Source of the DNA: Lysinibacillus capsici
Lineage (GTDB): Bacteria > Bacillota > Bacilli > Bacillales_A > Planococcaceae
Reading direction: 5' to 3'
Length of the DNA: 64,000 nt
Assembly (NCBI RefSeq): GCF_003367505.1
Contig: NZ_PXXX01000009.1
Location: 186,001-250,000, forward strand
In this document: one piece after another, positions 48,062 through 57,455 of the stretch
Layout of the letters: every line of letters starts with the position of its first letter
Numbering within the stretch: position 1 is the stretch's first letter
The notes under the pieces: model-generated
Seen by the model: only the letters and a program-made list of their open reading frames with translations
Told to the model about the DNA's origin: nothing
The model's database searches: none
Made by a program: the position numbers and the translations under genes

Positions 48062-48081
48062 ATATCTCGAATTCAAGATAT
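48062..48081. promoter_or_regulatory. MhqR-box-like palindrome
   Basis: ATATCTCGAATTCAAGATAT, a 20-bp palindrome with one mismatched pair, upstream of the marR -35 box. It closely resembles, from memory, the B. subtilis MhqR operator with TATCTCGA half-sites. Confidence 0.6.
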
Positions 48082-48103
48082 TTTTTTAACATAGGGAGAC
48101 CCC

Positions 48104-48724
48104 CTATATGATGCCAGGTGTTGTAACAGGATATAAATTGCCCTTAAGAGCAAAAGAAATTCTACCCGTTTCTTCTGATACAACCATTACAAGTGCATCA
48201 CTTTGCTCACTCAATCCCAGCGCTGCACGATGCCTTGTTCCTAATTTCTTTTCCCCTGTATACCGCTCTGACAATGGCAGTACATTGGCAGCTGACTCAA
48301 TTTGATTTTGATGGACAAGTACCGCTCCATCGTGAAGTGGATTACCAGGGAAGAAAATAGATTCTAATAAAGAATGGGTTAAATCTGCACCAATATGAAT
48401 ACCAGGCTGAATTAAATTCTCTAAAGCATCCTGTCTTTGAATAACAATTAAACCACCATGCCTTCTCAAAGACATATTTTGCACACTGTGTGATAGCTCT
48501 GGATACTTTTCAGTAAACGGGGAAAGATAACAATTTAAATAGAACGTTGCAGCTTTCATTTCAATTGTCATAAACTTCTCTTTAATTTTTTCAAAATTAC
48601 CGAGGAGACAATTTGCATCTGTATCCATTTCCTGCACACTCTGCTGTAAGGACATGATCACTTCGAGAAGCTCATCTTTTAAAGTTTCTTTCATTGGTGA
48701 AAAATCACAATTTGTTGGATCCAT
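48104..48724 (-). CDS. cdaS: Diadenylate cyclase CdaS (sporulation type)
   Basis: Synthesises c-di-AMP from two ATP. The DAC domain motifs HDGAVLV and GTRHRAALGLSEQSDA are intact in the C-terminal half, preceded by an N-terminal two-helix autoinhibitory region and no membrane helices. This layout and the length of about 206 residues define CdaS, known in Bacillus as the sporulation/germination-linked enzyme. The ATG at 48724 follows AGAGG; an in-frame GTG three codons upstream is too close to that site. Confidence 0.92.
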   Translation of the reverse strand: MDPTNCDFSPMKETLKDELLEVIMSLQQSVQEMDTDANCLLGNFEKIKEKFMTIEMKAATFYLNCYLSPFTEKYPELSHSVQNMSLRRHGGLIVIQRQDALENLIQPGIHIGADLTHSLLESIFFPGNPLHDGAVLVHQNQIESAANVLPLSERYTGEKKLGTRHRAALGLSEQSDALVMVVSEETGRISFALKGNLYPVTTPGII

Positions 48725-48803
48725 ATGATACACACCTCTTCATTTCATCACTGTTTACGATAGTTTTTCTCTCTATATGTTTTTTATTCTCCTTTAAGTA
48801 AAA

Positions 48804-48835
48804 CGACCTCCTACAATGTTGAATAGGAAGTCGTT
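48804..48835 (-). terminator. Terminator of small membrane protein gene
   Basis: ACGACTTCCTA / TAGGAGGTCGT stem with one G-U pair, followed by TTTTACTT on the minus strand. Confidence 0.7.
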
Positions 48836-48842
48836 AATATCC

Positions 48843-49073
48843 TTACATATGCCCTGCTCGGATTTTCTTTACGATGCTGAAAGTCGTGTAGGCAGCAGCG
48901 GGTGCTAATACGACAATAAAAATAATCCACACAGTTAAATTATTTGTTGCTTTTAATGTTTCATAATTTGTCATGACAAAAATAATTAGACCGAATAATA
49001 GTAAATAGCTCAGCACATTGGGAAAAATGACGATTAATCGTAATAATGCTGGCGGCATCTTTTGTTGATTCAT
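48843..49073 (-). CDS. Small two-helix membrane protein, 76 aa
   Basis: Two predicted membrane helices (about residues 9-32 and 42-65) with a short basic C-terminus. Its own terminator follows. I recognise no family. It is 65 bp downstream of the chemotaxis receptor on the same strand. Confidence 0.65.
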   Translation of the reverse strand: MNQQKMPPALLRLIVIFPNVLSYLLLFGLIIFVMTNYETLKATNNLTVWIIFIVVLAPAAAYTTFSIVKKIRAGHM

Positions 49074-49138
49074 TTAAACCACACCCCTTTTTTCAATTAT
49101 ACGGGAATCTAGTGATTTATCGTACTATATTTTTCCTT

Positions 49139-51133
49139 TTATACTTTATATTTGCCTGCTGATAGTTGGAGGTTTGCCGCTGTTGTATTTAATTGGTCGA
49201 TAAATGCGGTCATGCTCTCCATATTTTCCGCTTGATGTTTAGCCTTTTGAGCAACGGCATCAACACTTTGCGATGTCTGCTTAGCCAAGAGCGAAACATC
49301 TTCCATGGTAGCTGTTACTTCCTCTGTACTAGCAGCAATTTCCTCAGTGGAGCTTGATACTAAATCCACTTGTGTTGCTAACACCTGTACATCATTATGA
49401 ATTCCTTCAAACGATTGCTGTGCTTCTTGTACGATTGCACGTCCTGCATGTAAGACATCTGCTGTTGCTTGGATGGTTGCTACAATATTGGCTGTTTCCT
49501 TTTGGACATTCATCACCACCTGGGTGATTCTATCCGCCGCACTCTTAGAATCTTCAGCTAATTTCCGAACTTCTTCAGCTACAACGGCAAAGCCTTTCCC
49601 CGCTTCACCAGCACGCGCCGCTTCAATAGATGCATTTAATGCCAGTAAATTCGTTTGATCAGAAATTCCCGTAATCACATTGGTAAATTCCCCGATCATT
49701 GTAGATAGCTTTTCAAGCTCCTGTGTTCCAATCACCGCAAAATTCGTTTTCTCATGAACAGTCACTAATTGCTCTTGTAAGGACTGCATAATTTGTAATC
49801 CATTATCTGCGTTTTCCTCGGTATTACGTGAAATACTAGAAATTTCTGCTATGGATTCCGAAATATATTGAATGCTGCGCGCCAATTCCTCCATTGAATG
49901 CGCACTGTCTGCCGTATTATTCTGTTGTGCAAAGGAGGCCTGAGCTACCTGACTAGATTCTCCTTGGATAATTGCGGCTGATTCAAGTGTTTCATGAGCA
50001 TTTTCTTGAATTGTATAGGTAGCTTCTTTTATTTGATTGGCCCCTTGCTTTATCTCACACATAATTTGTTGGAAATTATCCATCATCCCATTAAATGATG
50101 TCACTAATTGGCCAATCTCATCCTTTGCATGGATTGGAATACGCTTGGTTAAATCGGCTTCTCCTTTACTAATTTCCTCTAAGGAATTGCGCACGCTTAA
50201 AATACGCGATACTTGCTTTGAAATAGACAGGCCCGTAGTGAAGAAAATCACACAGACAACGATCAATGAAGCTACAATTGTGCCTACCAAAATTTGTGAG
50301 AGGATAGCATTGGATACAATAATAGCTAAGTATGTACCGTTTGATAATGGCTTTACATATTGCGTGACACGTGTGCCATCGTAGCGTCCTGAAAATTCAG
50401 TCGACTTTTGTGCTGAAAATTGGGCTGGCTCAAAACCAATATTCGCTAAATTTTGTTTTGCTGTAGCGGCAATGGCTTGGCCTTTTTCATCTACAATAGC
50501 GGCGAATAATACGGTTGAGGATAAATAGTTGTTCAGTTGATCGATATAAGATTCACTGCCGATACTTGCTTCTAAATCTAGTAGCTGCTGTCCATGGCGA
50601 GCCACCTGTACAATTTGTGGAGTTGCCGGATTCCAGCTACCTACCCCGACAAATTTGAAAAATTGATCATCGACATCGCGAATTTGTGCTTTTTGGACAA
50701 TTTCTTTCGCTCTTCCATCTAAAAGTTGCATATATTCGGCAGCTTGTCCGTTTGGATCAGCGCCAAAGTTAAAATCAACAGTTGGAGCTACTGATGTCAC
50801 CGTTGTATTCCCTTTATCATCTGTACTCCAAATCTCGTCGAGGCCACCACGCTCAGCAATGGCCTTTAAATCCTCATATGTAGCACCTTTGTCAATGATA
50901 TAAGAAGCCATTACAGATTCGGCAATCATTTCTTTTTCCATAATTTCTTCTGCTTTTTCTCTAGATTGAATTGCTCCTTCCAACCCCATGACAATGGAGT
51001 TGGCGATTGCTTCTCCATTGCTTTTTTCACTTTTATATGTAGCTTGATAAACATAAATAGAAAATGCCGCTATAATGAACACCACAATGCCCATAATCTC
51101 CAGAAGCATTTTCCATTTCATTGACTTTCTCAT
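49139..51133 (-). CDS. Methyl-accepting chemotaxis protein
   Basis: A 664-residue transmembrane receptor: TM1 at residues 8-28, an extracellular dCache-like sensor domain (about 30-275), TM2 (about 277-300), HAMP (about 301-355) and a cytoplasmic signalling domain. Its hairpin tip reads [20 protein letters not shown] followed by [17 protein letters not shown]. The ligand is unknown. AGGGGG precedes the ATG. No chemotaxis signalling genes are adjacent. Confidence 0.93.
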   Translation of the reverse strand: MRKSMKWKMLLEIMGIVVFIIAAFSIYVYQATYKSEKSNGEAIANSIVMGLEGAIQSREKAEEIMEKEMIAESVMASYIIDKGATYEDLKAIAERGGLDEIWSTDDKGNTTVTSVAPTVDFNFGADPNGQAAEYMQLLDGRAKEIVQKAQIRDVDDQFFKFVGVGSWNPATPQIVQVARHGQQLLDLEASIGSESYIDQLNNYLSSTVLFAAIVDEKGQAIAATAKQNLANIGFEPAQFSAQKSTEFSGRYDGTRVTQYVKPLSNGTYLAIIVSNAILSQILVGTIVASLIVVCVIFFTTGLSISKQVSRILSVRNSLEEISKGEADLTKRIPIHAKDEIGQLVTSFNGMMDNFQQIMCEIKQGANQIKEATYTIQENAHETLESAAIIQGESSQVAQASFAQQNNTADSAHSMEELARSIQYISESIAEISSISRNTEENADNGLQIMQSLQEQLVTVHEKTNFAVIGTQELEKLSTMIGEFTNVITGISDQTNLLALNASIEAARAGEAGKGFAVVAEEVRKLAEDSKSAADRITQVVMNVQKETANIVATIQATADVLHAGRAIVQEAQQSFEGIHNDVQVLATQVDLVSSSTEEIAASTEEVTATMEDVSLLAKQTSQSVDAVAQKAKHQAENMESMTAFIDQLNTTAANLQLSAGKYKV

Positions 51134-51402
51134 GATGAGATCCCCCTAAAAATTACGATTATTTCCACTTCATCATACAATATTACTTCCATATATTTCA
51201 TTAACAATTTATTAAATATAAAATAATAATTTTTGAGGAAGTTTAAATTGTCATTAATTTGTAAAAATTTAGAAATAGAGAAGCAAGGAGGATAAATCTA
51301 ACTATTTTGTACTAGTAGAGGTATGCAAAAAAGGATCATTCTCATGGTTAAACAGTAATATTTAAACAAAATTATCTATACACCTTTAGGACTATAAACT
51401 AA
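51134..51402. other. Intergenic region upstream of the chemotaxis receptor
   Basis: AT-rich sequence with no credible ORF. I see no clear sigma-D box and only weak sigma-A-like elements. Confidence 0.4.
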
Positions 51403-51440
51403 AAACATCTATTAGAAGAATCTCCTCTAATAGATGTTTC
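51403..51440 (-). terminator. Terminator of rnz
   Basis: Fourteen-bp stem AAACATCTATTAGA / TCTAATAGATGTTT, followed by TTTTTAGTTT on the minus strand, 17 bp after the rnz stop codon. Confidence 0.85.
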
Positions 51441-51456
51441 TCACTCAATAACTATA

Positions 51457-52392
51457 TCAAAATAATTTATTATGTTGCCATGTATATACGGCTTGATCAG
51501 CTGTTAGGAATGTATTCGGAAAAATCCCCTGTGCTTCAGCTAAAAATTGAGGTAAGTCATATGGAAGAAAACGTGCGCTTAAATGATTTAATAATAAATA
51601 GTGTGCTCCAGCTTGCTGTGCGACTTTTGCTGCCTCCACATTTGTTGCATGACCGTAGCTTGCTGCTAAATCTGTTGTTGTACCATCAAAAGTTGCTTCA
51701 TGGACAATGATATCAGCGCCCATTGATAATTGGATTGCTTCTTCACAATATTTCGTGTCGCCTAAGACTGACAATGTAAAGCCCTTTTTGGCTGGTGCCA
51801 CCACGTCTTTCGCAAGCACCACATCACCATTTTCAAGTACAATATCGTGGCCATTTTTTAATTGGCCTAGTAAAGGTCCCTTTGGAACACCAAGTGCCTG
51901 TGCTTTGTCGATTAATAATTCGCCTGGTAAATCCTTTTGTTCGATACGATACCCATAGCAAGGTACAACATGGCGTAATTCCTTAGCATGAATTATAAAA
52001 TGAGCATCCTCAAAAATAATGCCTTCTTGTACTTCTACAAAGCGTAAAGGATATGTTAAATGGGTTTTTGATAGGGCCAATGTTTGTTCAATCCACTGTT
52101 GTAAGCCAGATGGTCCGAAGATCGTTAGCGGCTCATCCCCACCTTGAAAGGAACGCGAGCTTAAAAAGCCTGGAAGTCCAAAAATATGATCCCCATGTAA
52201 ATGTGTTATAAATATTTTCGTCACTTTCCGTGGCTTTAACGACGTATGAAGGATTTGATGCTGTGTCGCCTCCCCACAGTCAAATAGCCACATTTCACTC
52301 ACTTCGTCTAATAGCTTTACCATCAGAGCACTTGTATTTCGTTCTTTTGAAGGCATGCCTGCGCCTGTCCCTAGAAAATGTAGCTGCAACAT
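51457..52392 (-). CDS. rnz: Ribonuclease Z
   Basis: Endonuclease that removes 3' trailers from tRNA precursors. It has 311 residues with the MBL-fold metal motif FITHLHGDHIFGLPG, the N-terminal FLGTGAGMPSKERNTSAL, the exosite region (about residues 150-175) and the C-terminal HATNVEAAKVAQQAGAHYLLLNHLS. The ATG at 52392 follows GAGGTGG, which itself contains the in-frame GTG that begins the longer reading. Confidence 0.95.
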   Translation of the reverse strand: MLQLHFLGTGAGMPSKERNTSALMVKLLDEVSEMWLFDCGEATQHQILHTSLKPRKVTKIFITHLHGDHIFGLPGFLSSRSFQGGDEPLTIFGPSGLQQWIEQTLALSKTHLTYPLRFVEVQEGIIFEDAHFIIHAKELRHVVPCYGYRIEQKDLPGELLIDKAQALGVPKGPLLGQLKNGHDIVLENGDVVLAKDVVAPAKKGFTLSVLGDTKYCEEAIQLSMGADIIVHEATFDGTTTDLAASYGHATNVEAAKVAQQAGAHYLLLNHLSARFLPYDLPQFLAEAQGIFPNTFLTADQAVYTWQHNKLF

Positions 52393-52450
52393 AAGCCACC
52401 TCACTTCTTATTTATATCGTTTTATTGTACCTTATCCATTCCCATAAGAA

Positions 52451-52482
52451 AAACCTTTGGTGTACAGTTTCTCCAAAGGTTT
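52451..52482 (-). terminator. Terminator of the cobalamin operon
   Basis: AAACCTTTGG / CCAAAGGTTT stem with a 12-nt loop, followed by TTTCTTATGG on the minus strand, just after the methyltransferase stop codon. Confidence 0.8.
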
Positions 52483-52487
52483 CTTGA

Positions 52488-53324
52488 TTATTTTGGTTGC
52501 CATGAAACAAGCGCTGCATGGAAATCATGACGATAATAATAACGTCCATCCTTTTCTTCGATAAAAGGTAGCAGTGATTCTTCTACATGGGCTCGCTGAA
52601 AATTCGTCGTTAATATTTTTTTACTCTGCGTTGTCACAAGCTGTTCATAGCTTTCATATTCATAGACACGTTCGAGCGGGATAATCTGACAATCCGCGTA
52701 AATATCCATTTCATAGAGTAGATTCAAAAACTCGATATAATCTCTGCGCGGAAATTTAATGTCATAACCATACTTTTCATATAACTTTTCATAGTGTGGC
52801 TGAATGGGGCCTGTCGTCATCCCAATGATAGCACGCTTTCTCGCCAGCCGATTCATGTGATATAAAGCTGCTTTTATTTCATACATTCGGTAAAAACAAT
52901 TCACGCCCAAGACGATATCATGTGGTTCAATCTCATCATGCTCTAAACTTTCCCACTTTGCATGAATATAGGAAACGTGCTCCTCCTGCGGCATACACTG
53001 CTGTAAGTAATGCAAAATGCTTTCAGAGCTATCCACACATGTGAGCTTCCTTACTTTATCAGCTAATGGAAATGTATAATTGCCCCACCCAGGACCAATT
53101 TCTAATACCGAATGCTGAGGTTCAATCTTTTTTTGAAGCTCCTGAAAAATCAATGCAGCATAAGGATCTGTTTGTCCCACTTTTTTACGTGCCACTGATT
53201 GGGCCCAAAATTGCTCCTCTAGCTGATCATTCACCATTCGTTCAGGCATATTGCCATGCCAGTCCTTCATGCCTTCCTGCCATAATGCCTCATAGTTAAT
53301 GGCTAACGGTCCTTTTCTCGTCAT
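52488..53324 (-). CDS. Class I SAM-dependent methyltransferase coupled to cobQ
   Basis: A 278-residue Rossmann-fold methyltransferase. Motif I is VLEIGPGWGNYTFPLA, the acidic ribose-binding residue is in LTCVDSS, and motif IV is IVLGVNCFYRM. The target is unknown. Its ATG overlaps the cobQ TGA by 4 bp, and a terminator follows, so it is the last cistron of the cobalamin operon. It is not one of the known tetrapyrrole-fold corrin methylases. A tailoring or repair step in corrinoid metabolism is possible but unproven. Confidence 0.8.
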   Translation of the reverse strand: MTRKGPLAINYEALWQEGMKDWHGNMPERMVNDQLEEQFWAQSVARKKVGQTDPYAALIFQELQKKIEPQHSVLEIGPGWGNYTFPLADKVRKLTCVDSSESILHYLQQCMPQEEHVSYIHAKWESLEHDEIEPHDIVLGVNCFYRMYEIKAALYHMNRLARKRAIIGMTTGPIQPHYEKLYEKYGYDIKFPRRDYIEFLNLLYEMDIYADCQIIPLERVYEYESYEQLVTTQSKKILTTNFQRAHVEESLLPFIEEKDGRYYYRHDFHAALVSWQPK

Positions 53325-54820
53325 ATAGATACCTCTAACGATAATATTTCATATATTTTTTTCATATCAAGATTTGCTCGAACGTGGTCGGCTAACATAT
53401 TATAGGCATCTTCTCTTCGTTCTGCGTCACTTTTCACATCACTTGGTAAAGCTGCTAGCCCTTTTTTCACTCGTATTTCATTGACGAGTTGGCGGGTAAA
53501 GGGACGATTATGGAACAAGCCGTGGAAATATGTGCCAATCACTTGCTCATCTTGACTAACCGCACCATCTTCTCTTCCATCCTCTAATAGTAAAAACGGT
53601 GATACCGCACCACGTAAAATTTTTGTACGCCCTAGATGGATTTCATAGCCTGTCAATGTGTCCTGCCCTCTTACGCCTGTCATTTGCACCGTTTTTTTAT
53701 TGCCTACAAAAATGGTTTCCATCGGTAATAGCCCAAGACCATCTGCAGATTCACCATTCCCCTCCACTGCTTCTGGATCAAGTAATGTTTCACCAAGCAT
53801 TTGGAAACCGCCACAAATGCCAATAATTTTAGTACCGTACTCACGTAAATGTGTGATGGCTTGATCGAAGCCCTGTGCTTTTAGCCAAGCTAAATCATCC
53901 ATTGTACTTTTCGTTCCTGGCAGAATGAGTAAATCTGGTGTACCTAATTCATTGACATGACCAATTAAACGTACACCCACCTCAGGCTCATCGAAAAATG
54001 GATCAATATCGGTGAAGTTTGAAATACGAGGTAAACGAATCATGGCTACATCTACAGCAAATTCGCCTGGCTTTGGTTTTTTAAAACGTAGTGACGATAA
54101 TGCAAGAGAATCCTCTGCTTCAATATTGACATCGACATAAGGAATCACACCAAGTACCGGAATACCAGTTTCGCGCTCCACCCATGCCAAACCATCATCC
54201 AGTAATTCACGCATGCCTCTAAACTTATTGATAATTAATCCCTTAACACGTGCTCGTTCTTCCTCATCTAACAATGCCAGTGTACCAACAATCGAGGCAA
54301 AGACACCGCCACGATCAATATCAGCAACGAGGACTACCGCTGCATCTGCTAAATGAGCCATTCGCATATTCGCAATATCGCGATCCTTTAAGTTAATTTC
54401 TGCTGGGCTACCAGCGCCCTCTAGGACAATAACATCATATGTATGTTGAAGCGTGCGAACTGATTTTTCTACGATTGGCATCGCTTCTTGCACAAAATTA
54501 TTGCGGTAGCTTTTGGCATCCATATTTAAAAAATGCTTACCATGAACGATAACCTCTGACATCATATCTTGCTTCGGTTTCAGCAAGATAGGGTTCATAT
54601 CTGTCGTTGCAACAACACGAGCCGCCTCTGCCTGTACCCCTTGTGCGCGGCCGATTTCACCGCCATCCTTTGTAACAAATGAATTAAGAGCCATATTTTG
54701 TGATTTAAATGGGACTACCTTCAGTCCATCATCTGAAAATATACGACATAGTGCAGTACAAATCATACTTTTTCCAACATCGGAAGCTGTTCCTTGAATC
54801 ATGATTGATTTTGCTGGCAT
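53321..54820 (-). CDS. cobQ: Cobyric acid synthase
   Basis: Glutamine-dependent amidation of carboxylates b, d, e and g of adenosylcobyrinic acid a,c-diamide. The N-terminal ATP-binding motif is GTASDVGKSMICTAL; the C-terminal class I amidotransferase domain has the nucleophile GICGGFQMLG and the histidine in GTYFHGLFHN. Start at ATG 54820 follows GGAGGAG, giving 499 residues. It lies 88 bp after cobO. Equivalent to cbiP. Confidence 0.95.
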   Translation of the reverse strand: MPAKSIMIQGTASDVGKSMICTALCRIFSDDGLKVVPFKSQNMALNSFVTKDGGEIGRAQGVQAEAARVVATTDMNPILLKPKQDMMSEVIVHGKHFLNMDAKSYRNNFVQEAMPIVEKSVRTLQHTYDVIVLEGAGSPAEINLKDRDIANMRMAHLADAAVVLVADIDRGGVFASIVGTLALLDEEERARVKGLIINKFRGMRELLDDGLAWVERETGIPVLGVIPYVDVNIEAEDSLALSSLRFKKPKPGEFAVDVAMIRLPRISNFTDIDPFFDEPEVGVRLIGHVNELGTPDLLILPGTKSTMDDLAWLKAQGFDQAITHLREYGTKIIGICGGFQMLGETLLDPEAVEGNGESADGLGLLPMETIFVGNKKTVQMTGVRGQDTLTGYEIHLGRTKILRGAVSPFLLLEDGREDGAVSQDEQVIGTYFHGLFHNRPFTRQLVNEIRVKKGLAALPSDVKSDAERREDAYNMLADHVRANLDMKKIYEILSLEVSI

Positions 54821-54908
54821 AGTCACTCTCCTCCGTAATTATTCTATGGCAGAACGCATGTATTCGTTTTCGCTTCGTGTGTATTTCCTCCAGCAATTGT
54901 AAAGGGCT

Positions 54909-55445
54909 TTAAAATTCGAGCCCTTTCACCGCTGGAATCCCTTCATCATAGTAATGCTTTGTCGCCTCAATGGTTGACACTAAATCAGCCATTGCTAGTA
55001 ATGCTGGATTCGCACTTCGTCCTGTGACAACCAAATGCATTGTAGAAGGGCGGTGTTGGATTGCCTCGATGACTTCTGCTAGGGGAAGGACATCATCGAT
55101 TGGAAACTTGGTGATCGCTAGGGCATTGTTGAGTTCATCTAAGACCAATAAATCAATGCTGTCATCCTGTAGAGCTGCCTTCGTTTTTTTCCAAGCCTTG
55201 GCTAATGCAGCTCGATGCTCCTCAGGTGTTTTTGTCCATGTAAAACCTATGCCCATTTGTTCCATTTCTACGCCTAGCTTACGAAGGGCAATTTGCTCTC
55301 CATAAGTACGTTCTGGGGATTTGATAAACTGCAGATAACGCACATTTAAGCCTCGACCAACTGCACGCAATGTAACGCCAAGAGATGCTGTCGTTTTGCC
55401 CTTACCTTCACCTGTATATACTAAAAACAAGCCTTTTCTTGCCAT
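54909..55445 (-). CDS. cobO: Cob(I)yrinic acid a,c-diamide adenosyltransferase
   Basis: BtuR/CobA-type corrinoid adenosyltransferase. The P-loop YTGEGKGKTTASLG is near the N-terminus; RYLQFIKSPERTYGE, LLVLDELNNAL and HLVVTGRSANPAL match the family. ATG 55445 follows AAGGAGG, giving 178 residues, while the upstream extension overlaps the nitroreductase gene and is rejected. It requires cobalt reduced to Co(I); the gene just upstream encodes a flavin nitroreductase that could serve. Confidence 0.94.
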   Translation of the reverse strand: MARKGLFLVYTGEGKGKTTASLGVTLRAVGRGLNVRYLQFIKSPERTYGEQIALRKLGVEMEQMGIGFTWTKTPEEHRAALAKAWKKTKAALQDDSIDLLVLDELNNALAITKFPIDDVLPLAEVIEAIQHRPSTMHLVVTGRSANPALLAMADLVSTIEATKHYYDEGIPAVKGLEF

Positions 55446-55458
55446 GCTGATAGCCTCC

Positions 55459-56019
55459 TTACAGCCATGTTGTCTTTTCTGCAAACGGCGTTCGTTTCTT
55501 GTCGGTTTGTTCTTGCTCCTGTGGGTAGCCAATAAATATTGTACCAACTACCTTTTGAGTGTGGCTTGCACCAATAAACGTATGCATACGAGGATCATGT
55601 ACGAGGCCAACACCACGTGTACGCCAAACAAAGCCAAGACCTAGCTCCTCTGCTGTCAACCACATAGACATAATGGCACTACATACAGCAAAGACATTAT
55701 CTTCTGTCGCATCTGTGTCCCCTTCTACTATGTCAGCTGTCACCACAATGGCTACAGGGGTTGTTTGTACAACCTTTAATGAACTTTCCACTAAATTTGG
55801 CTTCGTGGGAAAGCGTTCTTGTAAATAAGCACTTGCCATTTCTTCATAACGCTTCATGGCTTCATCTTGAATGACATAAAAATGCCAGGGCTCACGCATC
55901 CGGTCATTTGGTGCATAGGTTGCTGCCTGTAAAATTTGCTCAATTTTTTCTTTCTCTACTGGTTGTGTCGTGTAATTACGAATTGCTCGACGTTTTTTTA
56001 ATGCTTCAATGACAGTCAT
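55459..56019 (-). CDS. Nitroreductase-family flavoprotein in the cobalamin operon
   Basis: FMN-dependent oxidoreductase of 186 residues. RRAIRNYTTQPVEKEKIEQILQAATYAPNDR and PWHFYVI are characteristic N-terminal motifs, and GLGFVWRT lies near the flavin. It is shorter than, and lacks the features I associate with, BluB (the lower-ligand synthase), and looks more like YdjA/NfnB-type enzymes. Position 13 bp upstream of cobO suggests a role as corrin cobalt reductase (inference). AAGGAGG precedes the ATG. Confidence 0.82.
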   Translation of the reverse strand: MTVIEALKKRRAIRNYTTQPVEKEKIEQILQAATYAPNDRMREPWHFYVIQDEAMKRYEEMASAYLQERFPTKPNLVESSLKVVQTTPVAIVVTADIVEGDTDATEDNVFAVCSAIMSMWLTAEELGLGFVWRTRGVGLVHDPRMHTFIGASHTQKVVGTIFIGYPQEQEQTDKKRTPFAEKTTWL

Positions 56020-56052
56020 AGTGCTTCCTCCTTGTGCGCTTATAAGAAATGA

Positions 56053-56820
56053 TTATGAAAAGGTAAGACCTTGCTCTTCAAACCATTGAATTTTTTCCCG
56101 TACATTGACAACCTCGCCAACAACAATCATAGAAGGGTTATGGTACCCTTCACGCTCAATGATGCTGGCTATCTCATCTAGCGGCCCTGTAATCGTGCGT
56201 TGCTGAGCAGTTGTTCCCCACTCAATGACCGCTACTGGCGTTGTTGCCTTCCGTCCATTTTCGATTAATTTGCGAGCAATGTAGGCAATATTACCAACGC
56301 TCATATAAAAGGCAACGGTATCTATACCCGTAGCTAAAGCGGGCCAATTCAAAAAATCTTGTCCTTTTTCTTCACGACCATGTCCAGTTACAAGGGCAAA
56401 GCTTGTCGCGAAGTCTCTATGTGTAACTGGAATTCCTGCGTATGCAGGAGCTGCAATTCCTGCTGTAATCCCCGGAACGATTTCATAGGCAATGCCATGA
56501 TTTTTTAATATTTCAGCTTCCTCCGCGCCACGTCCAAAAACAAAGGGATCGCCACCTTTTAGGCGTGTAACAATTTTACCTTCTTGTGCTTTTTCAACGA
56601 GTAATGCATTTATTTCCTCTTGAATGAGATGATGTTTCCCAGGTAATTTGCCACAATAAACTAGCTCCGCATCCTTTTTTGCAAAATCAAGCAATTTAGG
56701 ATTTACAAGACGGTCATAAGCAATTACATCAGACTTTTGAATACATTCCAGTCCATACACAGTAATGAGCTTCGGATCGCCAGGACCTGCTCCCACGATA
56801 TATACGATTCCATCCTTCAT
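56053..56820 (-). CDS. cobA: Uroporphyrinogen-III C-methyltransferase
   Basis: SUMT that methylates uroporphyrinogen III at C2 and C7 to precorrin-2, the branch point to cobalamin and siroheme. The tetrapyrrole methylase motifs YIVGAGPGDPKLITVYGLE, RLKGGDPFVFGRGAEE and ITAGIAAPAYAGIPVTHR are intact. It has 255 residues. Its ATG overlaps the stop of the precorrin-2 dehydrogenase gene by 4 bp, so the two successive enzymes are translationally coupled. Confidence 0.95.
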   Translation of the reverse strand: MKDGIVYIVGAGPGDPKLITVYGLECIQKSDVIAYDRLVNPKLLDFAKKDAELVYCGKLPGKHHLIQEEINALLVEKAQEGKIVTRLKGGDPFVFGRGAEEAEILKNHGIAYEIVPGITAGIAAPAYAGIPVTHRDFATSFALVTGHGREEKGQDFLNWPALATGIDTVAFYMSVGNIAYIARKLIENGRKATTPVAVIEWGTTAQQRTITGPLDEIASIIEREGYHNPSMIVVGEVVNVREKIQWFEEQGLTFS

Positions 56821-57455
56821 TGCGTTGCTCCCATCAATAGTTGTTGTAAATATGCTTCTCGTCGATCGATCTCACCATGACGTGTCCATTCAAGGATGTT
56901 TGGCTCTAGCAATGCTTGTAATGCCGCACGTCTTTGTGGACCTTTATCATACTTAGCAGCAATCATTAATCGAGCTTGCTGTAAAAAGCATACATAGTCA
57001 TCATAAGCATCATCGAATTGCTCTTCTAAATCTGCTTTAATCTTGCGGGCTAGACTTGGGCTTGCTCCCGATGTCGAAACAGTTACCACCAACGGACCAC
57101 GGCGAACAGTAGCAGGCGTAATAAAATCACTTTCACTTTGTTTATCTGTTCGGTTGATTAATTGCCAATGCTGTGCTGCTTCTTGAACGGCTTCGTTAAC
57201 TGCTGTCACATTCGTTGCAGCGATAATGAGAATGGCGTCATCTAAATCACGAGGTTCAAATTCCTTTTGCTTCCAAGTAATTTGCCCTGACTCTGCAAGT
57301 GACTGTAATGTGTTATGTAAGGTTGGACTGACAATCACGATGTTTGCCTTTGCTGGTAACAGGGATGCTACCTTCTGCGTTGCCACGTGACCCCCGCCTA
57401 CAATCACAACTGTTTTATATTCTAGATTGATATGAATAGGAAAATAATTAGTCAT
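56817..57455 (-). CDS. Precorrin-2 dehydrogenase (Met8p/SirC-like)
   Basis: NAD-dependent oxidation of precorrin-2 to sirohydrochlorin (factor II), required when cobalt is inserted early. The Rossmann motif VVIVGGGHVATQKVASLL is near residue 15, and TPATVRRGPLVVTVSTSGASPSLARKIK is the family signature. It has 212 residues. Some homologues also chelate iron; whether this one does cannot be read from sequence. It overlaps the stop of the cobyrinate diamide synthase gene by 8 bp. Confidence 0.9.
   Translation of the reverse strand: MTNYFPIHINLEYKTVVIVGGGHVATQKVASLLPAKANIVIVSPTLHNTLQSLAESGQITWKQKEFEPRDLDDAILIIAATNVTAVNEAVQEAAQHWQLINRTDKQSESDFITPATVRRGPLVVTVSTSGASPSLARKIKADLEEQFDDAYDDYVCFLQQARLMIAAKYDKGPQRRAALQALLEPNILEWTRHGEIDRREAYLQQLLMGATQ

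Noticed and set aside
55446-55547. N-terminal extension of cobO
   Set aside because: The basic stretch overlaps the nitroreductase 3' end. AAGGAGG before the ATG at 55445 and family length support the shorter form.
55459-56019. BluB (dimethylbenzimidazole synthase) identity for the nitroreductase
   Set aside because: The protein is shorter than typical BluB and I do not see the BluB-specific blocks. It is left as a nitroreductase of unknown role.
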